Assembly (NCBI GenBank): GCA_030430245.1
Contig: JAUIFY010000007.1
Location: 1 to 52,380 of the forward strand
DNA from: a bacterium
GTDB lineage: Bacteria > Desulfobacterota > Binatia > UBA12015
DNA length: 52,380 nucleotides
Direction of reading: 5' to 3'
This document shows, one piece after another, positions 7,880-15,672 of the stretch (within the stretch, counting starts at the first letter, position 1; each line of letters starts with the position of its first letter). Position numbers and translations under genes: made by a program. The notes under the pieces were generated by a model, which did not search any database, was not told where the DNA came from, and saw only the letters and a list, made by a program, of their open reading frames with translations.

Positions 7880-8599
7880 ATGTCTACGGACGGAGATTCG
7901 CGGGCGGCGCGACTCAAGCCGTGGAGCGACGTGGCGCTGCCCGCCCTCACCGGCGTCACGATGCTCGCCGCCGTGATCATGGTCTTCTGGGTCGTGCCCA
8001 ACGAGAAGATCCAGGGCGTCGTCCAGCGGATCTTCTACTTCCACGTGCACCTCGCGTGGATGTGCTTCGGCGGCTTCGTCTTCGTCGCCGGAGCGAGCGC
8101 CTGGTACCTGAAGACCGGCAGCCCGGTCGCGGACCGGTACGCAGAGGCCAACGCCGAGGTCGGCCTCCTCTACACGACGCTGATGCTCTGGACCGGACCG
8201 CTCTGGGCGCGGCCGATCTGGGGCGTGTGGTGGACGTGGGACCCGCGGCTCACGATGACGATCGTCTTGTGGGTCATCTACGCGGCCTATCTGATGCTTC
8301 GCCGCCTCGGCGAAGGCGACGAGACGATCATGCGGTACGCAGCCGTGCTGGGCATCGTCGGCGTCCTCGACATCCCACTTCTGGTGCTGGCCGTCCGCCT
8401 GTGGCGCGGCATCCATCCCGCCGTCATGATCTCGGACGATCCCGAGGCCGGGCTGCGCAACGCGGCGATGAAGTGGGCATTCGCGATCTCGGGAGTCGGC
8501 CTCGGCTTCCTGTTCGCCTGGCTCGTCTCGCTACGCGTACGCTTCACCACGGTCGATCAGGAGCTCGCGGTCCTGGCCGCGGAGAAGGAGCACACATGA
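7880..8599 (+). CDS. ccmC: Heme exporter/heme-handling protein CcmC
   Basis: A 239-residue, six-helix membrane protein of the heme handling family. The tryptophan-rich WWD motif is clear (IWGVWWTWDPRLT, about residues 113-125), flanked by heme-ligand candidate His55 in QRIFYFHVHLAW and a second His in WRGIHPAVM. CcmC places heme on CcmE. ATG 7880 is preferred; a TTG at 7844 would add twelve residues. There is a 120-bp gap after ccmB, so a local promoter is possible. The gene overlaps ccmD by ATGA. Other system I genes (ccmE, F, H) are not in the window. Confidence 0.95.
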   Translation: MSTDGDSRAARLKPWSDVALPALTGVTMLAAVIMVFWVVPNEKIQGVVQRIFYFHVHLAWMCFGGFVFVAGASAWYLKTGSPVADRYAEANAEVGLLYTTLMLWTGPLWARPIWGVWWTWDPRLTMTIVLWVIYAAYLMLRRLGEGDETIMRYAAVLGIVGVLDIPLLVLAVRLWRGIHPAVMISDDPEAGLRNAAMKWAFAISGVGLGFLFAWLVSLRVRFTTVDQELAVLAAEKEHT

Positions 8600-8733
8600 A
8601 GGGCCTCAACTTCCTCGCCGCCGCCTACACGGGTGTGTGGATCGGCTTCTTCTTCTACCTGATGGCCTTGGGCCGCCGCGCCCGCCGCCTCGAGCAGGAG
8701 GTCGAAGCCCTCCGCCAGGACCAGCCCGACTGA
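8596..8733 (+). CDS. ccmD: Heme exporter protein CcmD
   Basis: A 45-residue single-pass membrane protein: MKGLNFLAAAYTGVWIGFFF forms the helix, followed by the charged amphipathic tail GRRARRLEQEVEALRQDQ. Size, topology and position directly after ccmC are those of CcmD, which stabilises CcmC and helps release heme-loaded CcmE. The start overlaps the ccmC stop (ATGA), showing tight coupling. Confidence 0.9.
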   Translation: MKGLNFLAAAYTGVWIGFFFYLMALGRRARRLEQEVEALRQDQPD

Positions 8734-8881
8734 GCGACCGCGCGCTCTCTCGCCCCTTCGGGAAGCCCGCGCCGACGTCCGGCCGGAAGGGCGCGGTTCG
8801 GGGTCCGCGCCCGCCGGCTCTTCGGCCCACGGGCCCCAGCGGCGTGCTTCCCCCTCGCGAGCGGGCCGGCGTCCCGGCCCA

Positions 8882-8983
8882 CCCCGACCACGTGTCGGGG
8901 CGCCAGCTCCGGACCGGGCCGCCGCTCCGCATCGGCGGGTTGGCGGCTCGGTCCGGAGCTTAGCGCCCGGACCGCCAACCCGC
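8882..8983. repeat. Cluster of inverted repeats, two of them interlocked
   Basis: In the 423-bp gap after ccmD, three perfect inverted repeats are packed into 100 bp: CCCCGAC (8882-8888)/GTCGGGG (8894-8900); AGCTCCGGACCG (8905-8916)/CGGTCCGGAGCT (8949-8960); and GCGGGTTGGCGG (8935-8946)/CCGCCAACCCGC (8972-8983). The second and third interlock (A-B-A'-B'), so as RNA they are mutually exclusive hairpins or a pseudoknot. As DNA they lie 90-190 bp upstream of a sigma-54 promoter, where enhancer-binding activators usually bind. The rest of 8734-9070 shows only GC-rich sequence and no gene I can support. Confidence 0.6.
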
Positions 8984-9070
8984 GGCAGCACCCGGCCGCC
9001 CGGGACCCGACGCCTCCAGCAGATCCCCCAGAACTGGGCGCTTTTCCGCTCCGGACACCGGACCCGACGT

Positions 9071-9086
9071 TGGCACCGTCCCTGCA
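9071..9086 (+). promoter_or_regulatory. Sigma-54 (-24/-12) promoter
   Basis: TGGCACCGTCCCTGCA matches the RpoN consensus TGGCAC-N5-TTGCA at all key positions except C for T at the start of the -12 element. The invariant GG (9072-9073) and GC (9084-9085) are exactly ten bases apart. Transcription would start near 9097, giving a leader of about 60 bases before the ATG at 9157. Sigma-54 promoters need an enhancer-binding ATPase, for which the inverted repeats at 8882-8983 are candidate sites. Confidence 0.75.
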
Positions 9087-9156
9087 ATGGACGTCCTCCG
9101 AGTCCCGCACGACGGGAGCAAGACCAACCGACAACGAACCCTCGGAGGAAGAACCG

Positions 9157-9681
9157 ATGAAGACGCTCAGCAAGATCACCCTCGCCGCCGTGGCGGCCCT
9201 TCTTCTCACCGCTCCCACCGCGTTCGCGGGCGGCGGCAGCTGCGCCGCGAGCGGCGGCGGCAACTACTGCGGCGGCAAGGCGGCCTCGGGCTGCTGGTGC
9301 GACTCGGAGTGCTCGCAGTACGGCGACTGCTGCGGGGACGTGGAGAACGTCTGCAACCCGGGCGACGCGCCCGAGCCGCAGCCCGATCCGATCCAGCCGC
9401 CGGCCGCGGACTACGAGATGGAGTGCTACGTCGAGGAGTTCGTCCTGGCCGAGGTCGAGCCCCGCCAGGCGGGCGGCTTCTCGGTGCAGTGCGACGAGGG
9501 CTACACGGCGATGGGCGAGGGCACGCACGTGCGCAACGCCCAGGGCGGCGCGGACGGTTTCGACGTCGACCTGCAGGACTTCCCGTCGGAGAACGACGAG
9601 CGCGGCTGGGCGGTCCGGTACCGCAACCGCAACGTCCGCGGAACGCTCGACCTCCACGGCTTCGCTCGCTGCTGCCGCTGA
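9157..9681 (+). CDS. Secreted protein with somatomedin-B-like cysteine domain
   Basis: A 174-residue exported protein. Residues 1-24 are a signal peptide ending AFA, cleaved before GGGS. Residues 29-66 hold eight cysteines (29, 38, 46, 48, 52, 58, 59, 66) in the order C-C-C-x-C-x3-C-x5-CC-x6-C, with the hallmark GDCCGD; this is the somatomedin-B arrangement, four disulfides in a small knot. A Pro-rich linker (PEPQPDPIQPP) leads to a second module of about 95 residues with four more cysteines (ECYVEEF, VQCDEG, FARCC). GGAGGAA precedes ATG 9157. Transcription is likely sigma-54 dependent. The role is unknown; the fold suggests extracellular binding or adhesion. Confidence 0.85.
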   Translation: MKTLSKITLAAVAALLLTAPTAFAGGGSCAASGGGNYCGGKAASGCWCDSECSQYGDCCGDVENVCNPGDAPEPQPDPIQPPAADYEMECYVEEFVLAEVEPRQAGGFSVQCDEGYTAMGEGTHVRNAQGGADGFDVDLQDFPSENDERGWAVRYRNRNVRGTLDLHGFARCCR

Positions 9682-9740
9682 GCCGAGGTGTGGGTCCGGC
9701 CGGGCGCTCCCGGGCGCCACGGCCGGGCTCCCGGTCCGAG

Positions 9741-9783
9741 GGAGGAGGGCCCCCGTCGCCTCGTGGCGCGGGGGTCCTCTCCC
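9741..9783. terminator. Strong GC hairpin between convergent genes
   Basis: A long imperfect stem: GGAGGAGGGCCCCCG (9741-9755) pairs with CGGGGGTCCTCTCC (9769-9782), extended inside by CGCC/GGCG around the loop TCGT (9761-9764). It sits between the secreted-protein gene and the convergent HDOD gene and could end both transcripts. There is no U-run, so a classical intrinsic terminator is not proven. Confidence 0.4.
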
Positions 9784-9838
9784 GTCGCCGGCCGCGGCTC
9801 CGCGGCCGCCGAGGTCTCCCCCCCACGCTCCGTCGGGG

Positions 9839-10678
9839 CTACAGCGCGCTGGCGAGCTCGTTCGCGCTGTCCGCGCACTCCGTCACGAGCTCGCGGACGC
9901 GGTCGCCGTCCATCGCGTAGTCTCTCTCCGCGATCTCGACGAGGCTGTCGATCCCCGCCTCGTCGGCTGGCTCGCGCAGCTGGCAGACGAGCGAGATCTC
10001 GGGCGGCAGGGTGACTCCCTCGAGGTGCGCGCCGTGATGGGAGGCGATGCAGCCGGCGATGAACTCCGGGATCGACCAGTCGTCACAGAGCCACGAGGCG
10101 CACTCCGCGTGGTCCCATCCGAACGTGTCCCGCTCGAGCTTCGCGAGCACGTCGCCGGACTCCCGACCGCTCGCGAGAACGTCGGTGTACTTCGTGCCGA
10201 GGCTGTGCGCGAGCACCGGAATCGCCATGTCCAGGAGCAACCCGCAGGTGTAGAGCTGGTCGGCGCGCGGGGATCTCGTCTCGTTCGCCAGCGCGCGAGC
10301 CGTCGCCGCACGCCACGACGCCAGCAGCCAGAAGGACGAGGCGTCGAAGCCCGGAGTCGACCCGCCGGGGATCGCCCGCGTCACGGCGACGGACAGGATG
10401 AGCGATTCCACCGACGCCAGCCCCAGGAGGCCGGCGGCTTGCGCCACGCTCTCGACCTTCGTCGGGATCGCGTACGCGGCTGAATTGACCGTCTTCAGGA
10501 CTGCGAGCGACAGAGCCGGATCCTTGGAGAGTGTGCGACCGATCTCGGTCGCCGAGGTGTCTCCCCGACGGATCAGGCCGAGTGCATCGTGGGCCACGGC
10601 TGGGAACGATGGGAGCTCGTATCCGCCGATGGCCTTCTTCAGCTGCTTCTTGGGGTCGCGTTTCAGGAAGGAGAGCAT
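9839..10678 (-). CDS. HDOD-domain protein
   Basis: A 279-residue protein covering a single HDOD domain, the HD-related output domain of bacterial signalling. Recognisable pieces are YELPSFPAVAHDALGLI, the LSKDPALSLAVLKTVNSAAY block, VESVAQAAGLLGLASVESLIL and the C-terminal HD-like helix ASHHGAHLEG. HDOD proteins lack the full HD metal site and usually act as regulators in cyclic-di-GMP, chemotaxis or stress pathways. The ATG at 10678 lies 11 bp downstream of the ion-channel gene on the same strand, so the two are probably co-transcribed; no sensor or receiver domain is attached. Confidence 0.88.
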   Translation of the reverse strand: MLSFLKRDPKKQLKKAIGGYELPSFPAVAHDALGLIRRGDTSATEIGRTLSKDPALSLAVLKTVNSAAYAIPTKVESVAQAAGLLGLASVESLILSVAVTRAIPGGSTPGFDASSFWLLASWRAATARALANETRSPRADQLYTCGLLLDMAIPVLAHSLGTKYTDVLASGRESGDVLAKLERDTFGWDHAECASWLCDDWSIPEFIAGCIASHHGAHLEGVTLPPEISLVCQLREPADEAGIDSLVEIAERDYAMDGDRVRELVTECADSANELASAL

Positions 10679-10689
10679 CGGGCTTCTCG

Positions 10690-11721
10690 CTATTCGGCTC
10701 TGCGCGCCATCTTCGTCGCGAACACGCTCAGGAGGCCACCGAGGGCCACGTATCCCGTGATCACCTCGGCCATGACCACGAGTTGAGCGGTCGACGAGAC
10801 GGGAAGCGCGTCGCCGTAGCCGAGCGTCGTCAGGGTCACGACGCTGAAGTAGAGGGGGGAGATGATGGTCTCGTTCGGCCCGAAGTCGATCGCGACGAAC
10901 CGGTACGCGACCGCGAAGAGGACGGACAAGATCATGGTGAAGGCAGCCCAGCGGGTGAAGCTGCGGCCACAGTCGGAGGTGAGCCACCAGAGGTGGTAGA
11001 GAAGCGCGTTGGTTCGGCTCTGGGTGCGGAACTCGTGGAGGTAGTTCTCGTCCTCGATGTGTCTCTTCATCAGGAGTGCGCCGCGGAAGTTGGCGCTGCG
11101 CGTGTCGGCGCCGAGCCACGTCGCACGCGTGTAGCCGAGCACGCCTCGCAGGTTCGCCCGCTGGACGTCGGCGTCGATGAAGCACGCGCCGTCGACGCGG
11201 CTCTCCTGCAGATCCGCCTCGGCGAGGTCCGCATGCGTGAAGTCGGTGTCGGACAGATCGCACTCGCGGAGCCGCGCACCGGAGAGCACGGCTCCGGCGA
11301 ATCGCGCGCCGGCGGCTCGAGCCCGGCTGAGAGTCGCGCCCGCGAGGTGAGCGGTCGTGAAGGTCGCTCCCTCCAGCACCGCGCCTCCGAACCCGGCTCG
11401 CTCGGCCTTGCATTCGGTCAAATCGGCGCCGGAGAGGTCGCATCCGAGGAGCTCGCAGTCGGACAGATCGGCGCCGTGGAGGTTCGCCTCCCGCAGCCGG
11501 CAGAACGACAGCTTGGCTCGGGCGAGATTCGCGTGGGCCAGGTCTCCCCCCGAGAGGTCGAGCCCGGACAGGTCCTGGCCCCGGAGGTCCGCGCCGCGCA
11601 AGTCCAGGCCGGAGGGCCCGAGCGCCCGCAGGGTATCGGCCGTCGGATTCGCGCCCGTCGCCCGTGGGCCGCCGCGCGCCCCGGTCGGGGCAGTCGGCAC
11701 GGTCTCCAGAGTCGCGCTCAC
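10690..11721 (-). CDS. Pentapeptide-repeat protein fused to a two-helix potassium channel
   Basis: About 343 residues from a GTG at 11721. Residues 40-215 are pentapeptide repeats of the A(D/N)LxX type (LDLRGADLRGQDLSGLDL onward), a right-handed quadrilateral beta-helix. Around 250 a first transmembrane helix begins (WAAFTMILSVLFAVAYRFV), then a re-entrant pore with the K+ selectivity filter TLTTLGYGD, then a second helix. So this is a KcsA-like pore with a large N-terminal cytosolic repeat domain. The start is uncertain: a TTG at 11802 would lengthen it and no good Shine-Dalgarno is seen at the GTG. HDOD gene follows by 11 bp. Confidence 0.88.
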   Translation of the reverse strand: MSATLETVPTAPTGARGGPRATGANPTADTLRALGPSGLDLRGADLRGQDLSGLDLSGGDLAHANLARAKLSFCRLREANLHGADLSDCELLGCDLSGADLTECKAERAGFGGAVLEGATFTTAHLAGATLSRARAAGARFAGAVLSGARLRECDLSDTDFTHADLAEADLQESRVDGACFIDADVQRANLRGVLGYTRATWLGADTRSANFRGALLMKRHIEDENYLHEFRTQSRTNALLYHLWWLTSDCGRSFTRWAAFTMILSVLFAVAYRFVAIDFGPNETIISPLYFSVVTLTTLGYGDALPVSSTAQLVVMAEVITGYVALGGLLSVFATKMARRAE

Positions 11722-11811
11722 GACAGGTGAATCGGTCGTTTCGCGGTGGCGCTGAACCCAGCAGACGCCATGGCGGCTGCGTCCCCGGGGACCTCTCTGC
11801 AAACCGGGGGC

Positions 11812-11855
11812 TTGACAGTCGGGGGCGCGACGAGATTGTTACGAGTTCGTTACGA
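11812..11855 (+). promoter_or_regulatory. Candidate promoter with PhoB/OmpR-like direct repeat
   Basis: A perfect -35 hexamer TTGACA lies at 11812-11817, with a weak -10 candidate near 11835-11841. Overlapping this are two identical heptamers GTTACGA (11838-11844 and 11849-11855) separated by four bases, an 11-bp period. Seven-base direct repeats with four-base spacers are the layout of OmpR/PhoB-family response-regulator sites. The pair lies 48-65 bp before the ATG of the PHP-domain gene. The rest of 11722-11902 shows nothing else I can name. Confidence 0.4.
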
Positions 11856-11902
11856 TGCGCGTCGCGGAGCTGCCGCCGACCTCGATCAAGAAAGGGACAC
11901 CC

Positions 11903-14900
11903 ATGCTGCTGCGCCTCTCGGCCGCCCTCCTCACCCTGCTGGTCCCGCTGCTCTCCGCGCCACCCGCGCGTGCGGTGAACCTCACCTACCCGCAGCGGCT
12001 CTGTCAGTCCGACACGGGCCGCCAGGGGAAGGTCTTCTTCAAGAAGGTCACCAAGGCACTCCAGAAGTGCGAGGCGAAGGTGGCCAAGGGCACGCTCGCG
12101 CCGTCGACCGATTGTACGCTCGAGCCCAAGGCGGCCTCGTCCATCGCGACCGCCACCGCGAAGCTCGCCGCGAAGCTCACGAATCGGTGCGACGACGCGC
12201 TCGTCGCTTCCCTCGGCTTCGGAGGGGACTGTGTCGGAGTGAGTACGGTGTCCGACCTCGCGACCTGTCTCACCGACACGCATCAGGACCGCGCCGTCGA
12301 ACTGATCGACACCGTCTTCGCGACGCCGGCGCCGATCGCGCAGAGCTCGCGCCGGAAGTGCCAGCTCAAGGCGGCCAAGGAGGGAGCCAAGATCGCCTCT
12401 CGTCGGCAGGATCTCCTTCGCAAGTGCAAGGACGACATCGCGAAGCGGAATCTCCCCGACGAGACGGACTGCGACGCGCAGATCGAGCCGAAGCTCGCGA
12501 AGGTCCGCCTCAAGGCGAACGGCAAGATCCAGACGTCCTGCACGAACGGGGAGGTCGCCGCGCTCGATTGGGGCGGCTCCTGTGCGGGCGTGACGACCGC
12601 GGCTTCCCTCGCCGCCTGCGTCACCGGGACGCACGAGCAGGGCGCGGATTTCTTGATCGTCACGGAGTACGGGAACCTGAGCGGAGGCGAGCCCGCCGCG
12701 GTCGCGGAGATCGCCGACCCGGCCGATTGCATCGGCGGTCCGCTCGCGCGCTGCCAGGTCGGGGACTACCTGCTCTCGAACGGGGAGATCCGCGTCGTCG
12801 TCCAGGACGTCGGCCGGAACCTGCTCGCCGTCGGACAGTTCGGTGGACAGATCATCGACGCCGACCTCGTGAGGACCGGCGGGGATCCCGATCGCGACCA
12901 CTGGGAAGAGTTCGCGACGGCGCTGAACTTCGAGAACGGCGCCCGCTATACCGACCTCACGATCCTCAACGACGGCGCCGACGGTCAGGCGGCGGTCCTC
13001 CGCGCGAGCGGCGTGGACGACCTGCTCGACTTCGTGAACCCGAGCTCCACCGTCAACGATTTCGGATTCCCGTTCCCCGCTGCGGCCGACGATACGGACC
13101 TTCCGGTCGACATCGTGACGGACTACATCCTCCAGCCCGGCGAGAACTGGGTGCGGGTCAAGACGACGATCACGAACACGAGCGCGAGCCCGATCTCGAC
13201 CTTCCTCGGCGCGTACTTCGCGCCCTCGGGCCAGGTCGAGACCTTTCAGCCCGGATACGGACTGGGAGAGCCCCTCGTCGCCTCGGCGTGTCCCGCCTCG
13301 GCGTCGAATCCGTGCAACCTGATGGCGTTCGGCGCGTTCGGAGATGCCGAGGGCGTATCGTACGGATTCGTGCACGACATCGACGGCTCGTCGAGCTTCT
13401 CCACGTCGGGGGTTGCCGTGCCGCTCTTCGGTGTGGAGACGCTTCTCGCCCTGATCGGCGCGGCGGCGCCCAACTTCAGCCTGGCCGCCGCCGGGAGCCC
13501 CGGGGATTCGGTGACGCTCGACCAGAGCTTCGTGGTGGGGGACGGCACGGTTTCTTCGATCATCGCCGCACGCAACGAGATCCAGTTTCGCGCGGCCGGC
13601 ACCATCAGCGGCACGGCGACGATCGGCGGAATCCCGACGGCCGGCGTTCGGGTCGCGGCGCTGGGGAGCACGGCCGAAGGTCCCGGCCTGAGCGCCCTCG
13701 ACGACAACGTCGTGAGTCACACGTTGAGCGACGCGGCGGGGCAGTACTCGATGCAGGTCGCTCCCGGAACCTACACGATCGTCGCGGAGGCCGAGGGGCA
13801 TCCCTTCGAGGGGGGAGGCGCGAGCCCGATGGCGCACGTCGTGGCGGTGGAGGCCTTCGCGACGACGACGCAGAACGTCGCCCTTCCCGACACGGGTGCC
13901 ATCGACGTGACCATCACCGACGAGACGAGTAGCCCGATCGCCGCTCGCGTCACGGTGGTCGGCTTCGACCCGTCCCTCGACCCGCTCAACACGCAGACGC
14001 TGCTCGGGGTGGTCAACAACACGACGGGCATCTTCCGGGACCCGGGCCAGGACACGCGGCTGCCGCACGGCCTCGCCGCCGTTCACTTCGTCGACCAGTC
14101 CGGCGCGTCCGGGCCGATCGACCTCGAGCCGGGCGACTACCGGGTCTACGTCTCCCATGGACCCGAGTATTCGATCGCGTCGGCCGACGTCACGATCACG
14201 GCCGGTGTGACCACGCCGATCGCCCTGCAGATCGCGAACGTGCTCGACACGACCGGGTTCGTTTCGGGAGACTTCCACGTGCACTCGATCGACAGTCCCG
14301 ACTCCAAGGTCGGCCGGATCGATCGCATCGTGTCGATGCTGGCCGAGGGGGCGGACTTCTTCGTCCCGACCGACCACGAGAGCATCCAGGACTTCTCGGC
14401 CGACATCGCGGCCCAGGGCGCCTCGTCGTTGATCGGCACCGCGCCGGGCTCCGAGATCACGACCTTCGACTATGGGCACTTCAACGCCTGGCCGCTGACC
14501 CGCGACCCGTCGCAGCCGAACGGAGGCGGAATCGATCACGGTGGCGCCGCGCCCGCCGGCGAGGACTTCCCGTCGTTCGGCAACTACAGTCTCACGCCGG
14601 CGCAGATCGTCGCCCTCGGTCACGCCGATCCGGGCACCGACACGGTCCAGATCAACCACTTCTACAGCCACATGGGGCTGGGCGGGTCGGGATTGGCGAT
14701 CGACACGGGCATGGTTCCGCCGCAGTCGAACGTGCCGGGATCGGTGCGTCGCCTGGATCCGGCGATCACGAACTACTTCACGGACACGTTCGATGCGCTC
14801 GAGATTCTGATCGAGACCGATCGCGGTCAGATCTTCGGCAACTTCTACGGCCGGAATCTCGGCGACTGGTTCAACATGATCAACCAGGGCATCGTCCGCA

Positions 14901-15658
14901 CGGCGGTCGCGGATTCCGACACGCATCGCGTGGTTCGGACGCTCGCGGCAATGCCCCGCACGATGGTCGCCTCGCCCACGGACGATCCGGGATCCCTCTC
15001 GGGCATCGCCGACACGCTTTCGGCGAACGTGAACGCCGGTCGTGTGGTCGGCACCAACACGCCGATGATTCGGGTCAACACGTATGCGGCCTCGACGGGG
15101 CAGACCGGCGGGCTCGAACTCGGCAGTCCCCTCGAGATCGCGACGACCGACGGCGCCGTCGACGTGACCGTTTCCGTGCAGAGCCCGATCTGGGCCGAGT
15201 TCGACACCATCGAGTTCTACGTCAATCCGGTCACGACCCGGTCGGTCGAGCAGAAGAACTCCGGCGATCCGGGTGTCGATCCCGTCGACGTGACGACCTA
15301 CACGGTCACTCCCGACGTGGTGCACACCGCGGGGACCGACTTCGCCATCTCGACGGTGGTCGTCGACGGGGCGATCGCCGGTGCGTCGCGCCTCGAGGCC
15401 ACGACGACCCTGAACCTCACGGGACTCACGGGAGACGTTTGGGTCGTGGCGATCGCGCGGGGCACCGACGGCATCTCGCAGCCGTTGTTCCCGGTGGTCC
15501 CGTACGATCTCGACACGGGCTCGAACACGACCTTGCCCGATCTGCTCGACGGCAACCTCGGGGAGAGTGGGGTGCCTGCGATCGCGTACTCCAACCCTCT
15601 CTTCGTGGACGTCGACGGTGGTGGATGGACGCCGCCCGGCGTGATGTTCATCCCCTGA
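11903..15658 (+). CDS. Large exported PHP-domain (CehA/McbA-like) protein with two six-cysteine repeats
   Basis: A 1,251-residue secreted protein. Residues 1-24 are a signal peptide ending ARA. Residues 34-122 and 153-239 form a tandem repeat, each with six cysteines at near-identical spacing (34, 56, 71, 96, 110, 122; 153, 175, 190, 213, 227, 239) and shared TDC, FGG/WGG and LAxC motifs. Next come a beta-rich region, a carboxypeptidase-regulatory-like module near 562-655 (GTISGTATIGGIP) and a second Ig-like module. From about 785 is a PHP-type metal-dependent domain: GDFHVHSIDSPDS, PTDHESIQD, INHFYSHMG, ADSDTHRVV. CehA/McbA relatives cleave carbamates, but the substrate here is unknown. A -35-like TTGACA and direct repeat precede it; two more genes follow in an operon. 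Confidence 0.85.
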   Translation: MLLRLSAALLTLLVPLLSAPPARAVNLTYPQRLCQSDTGRQGKVFFKKVTKALQKCEAKVAKGTLAPSTDCTLEPKAASSIATATAKLAAKLTNRCDDALVASLGFGGDCVGVSTVSDLATCLTDTHQDRAVELIDTVFATPAPIAQSSRRKCQLKAAKEGAKIASRRQDLLRKCKDDIAKRNLPDETDCDAQIEPKLAKVRLKANGKIQTSCTNGEVAALDWGGSCAGVTTAASLAACVTGTHEQGADFLIVTEYGNLSGGEPAAVAEIADPADCIGGPLARCQVGDYLLSNGEIRVVVQDVGRNLLAVGQFGGQIIDADLVRTGGDPDRDHWEEFATALNFENGARYTDLTILNDGADGQAAVLRASGVDDLLDFVNPSSTVNDFGFPFPAAADDTDLPVDIVTDYILQPGENWVRVKTTITNTSASPISTFLGAYFAPSGQVETFQPGYGLGEPLVASACPASASNPCNLMAFGAFGDAEGVSYGFVHDIDGSSSFSTSGVAVPLFGVETLLALIGAAAPNFSLAAAGSPGDSVTLDQSFVVGDGTVSSIIAARNEIQFRAAGTISGTATIGGIPTAGVRVAALGSTAEGPGLSALDDNVVSHTLSDAAGQYSMQVAPGTYTIVAEAEGHPFEGGGASPMAHVVAVEAFATTTQNVALPDTGAIDVTITDETSSPIAARVTVVGFDPSLDPLNTQTLLGVVNNTTGIFRDPGQDTRLPHGLAAVHFVDQSGASGPIDLEPGDYRVYVSHGPEYSIASADVTITAGVTTPIALQIANVLDTTGFVSGDFHVHSIDSPDSKVGRIDRIVSMLAEGADFFVPTDHESIQDFSADIAAQGASSLIGTAPGSEITTFDYGHFNAWPLTRDPSQPNGGGIDHGGAAPAGEDFPSFGNYSLTPAQIVALGHADPGTDTVQINHFYSHMGLGGSGLAIDTGMVPPQSNVPGSVRRLDPAITNYFTDTFDALEILIETDRGQIFGNFYGRNLGDWFNMINQGIVRTAVADSDTHRVVRTLAAMPRTMVASPTDDPGSLSGIADTLSANVNAGRVVGTNTPMIRVNTYAASTGQTGGLELGSPLEIATTDGAVDVTVSVQSPIWAEFDTIEFYVNPVTTRSVEQKNSGDPGVDPVDVTTYTVTPDVVHTAGTDFAISTVVVDGAIAGASRLEATTTLNLTGLTGDVWVVAIARGTDGISQPLFPVVPYDLDTGSNTTLPDLLDGNLGESGVPAIAYSNPLFVDVDGGGWTPPGVMFIP

Positions 15659-15672
15659 GCTCTCCGGGCCGA

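Noticed and set aside
9024..9054. CCCAGAACTGGGCGCTTTT as an intrinsic terminator for the ccm operon.
   Set aside because: The stem is only four to five bases and the T-run has four residues; too weak to claim.
9839..15325. A single 1,828-codon open frame on the minus strand across the PHP-domain gene.
   Set aside because: Open only because of high GC codon bias; its first ~1,500 residues are antisense to the clearly real secreted protein. Only the HDOD end (9839-10678) is coding.
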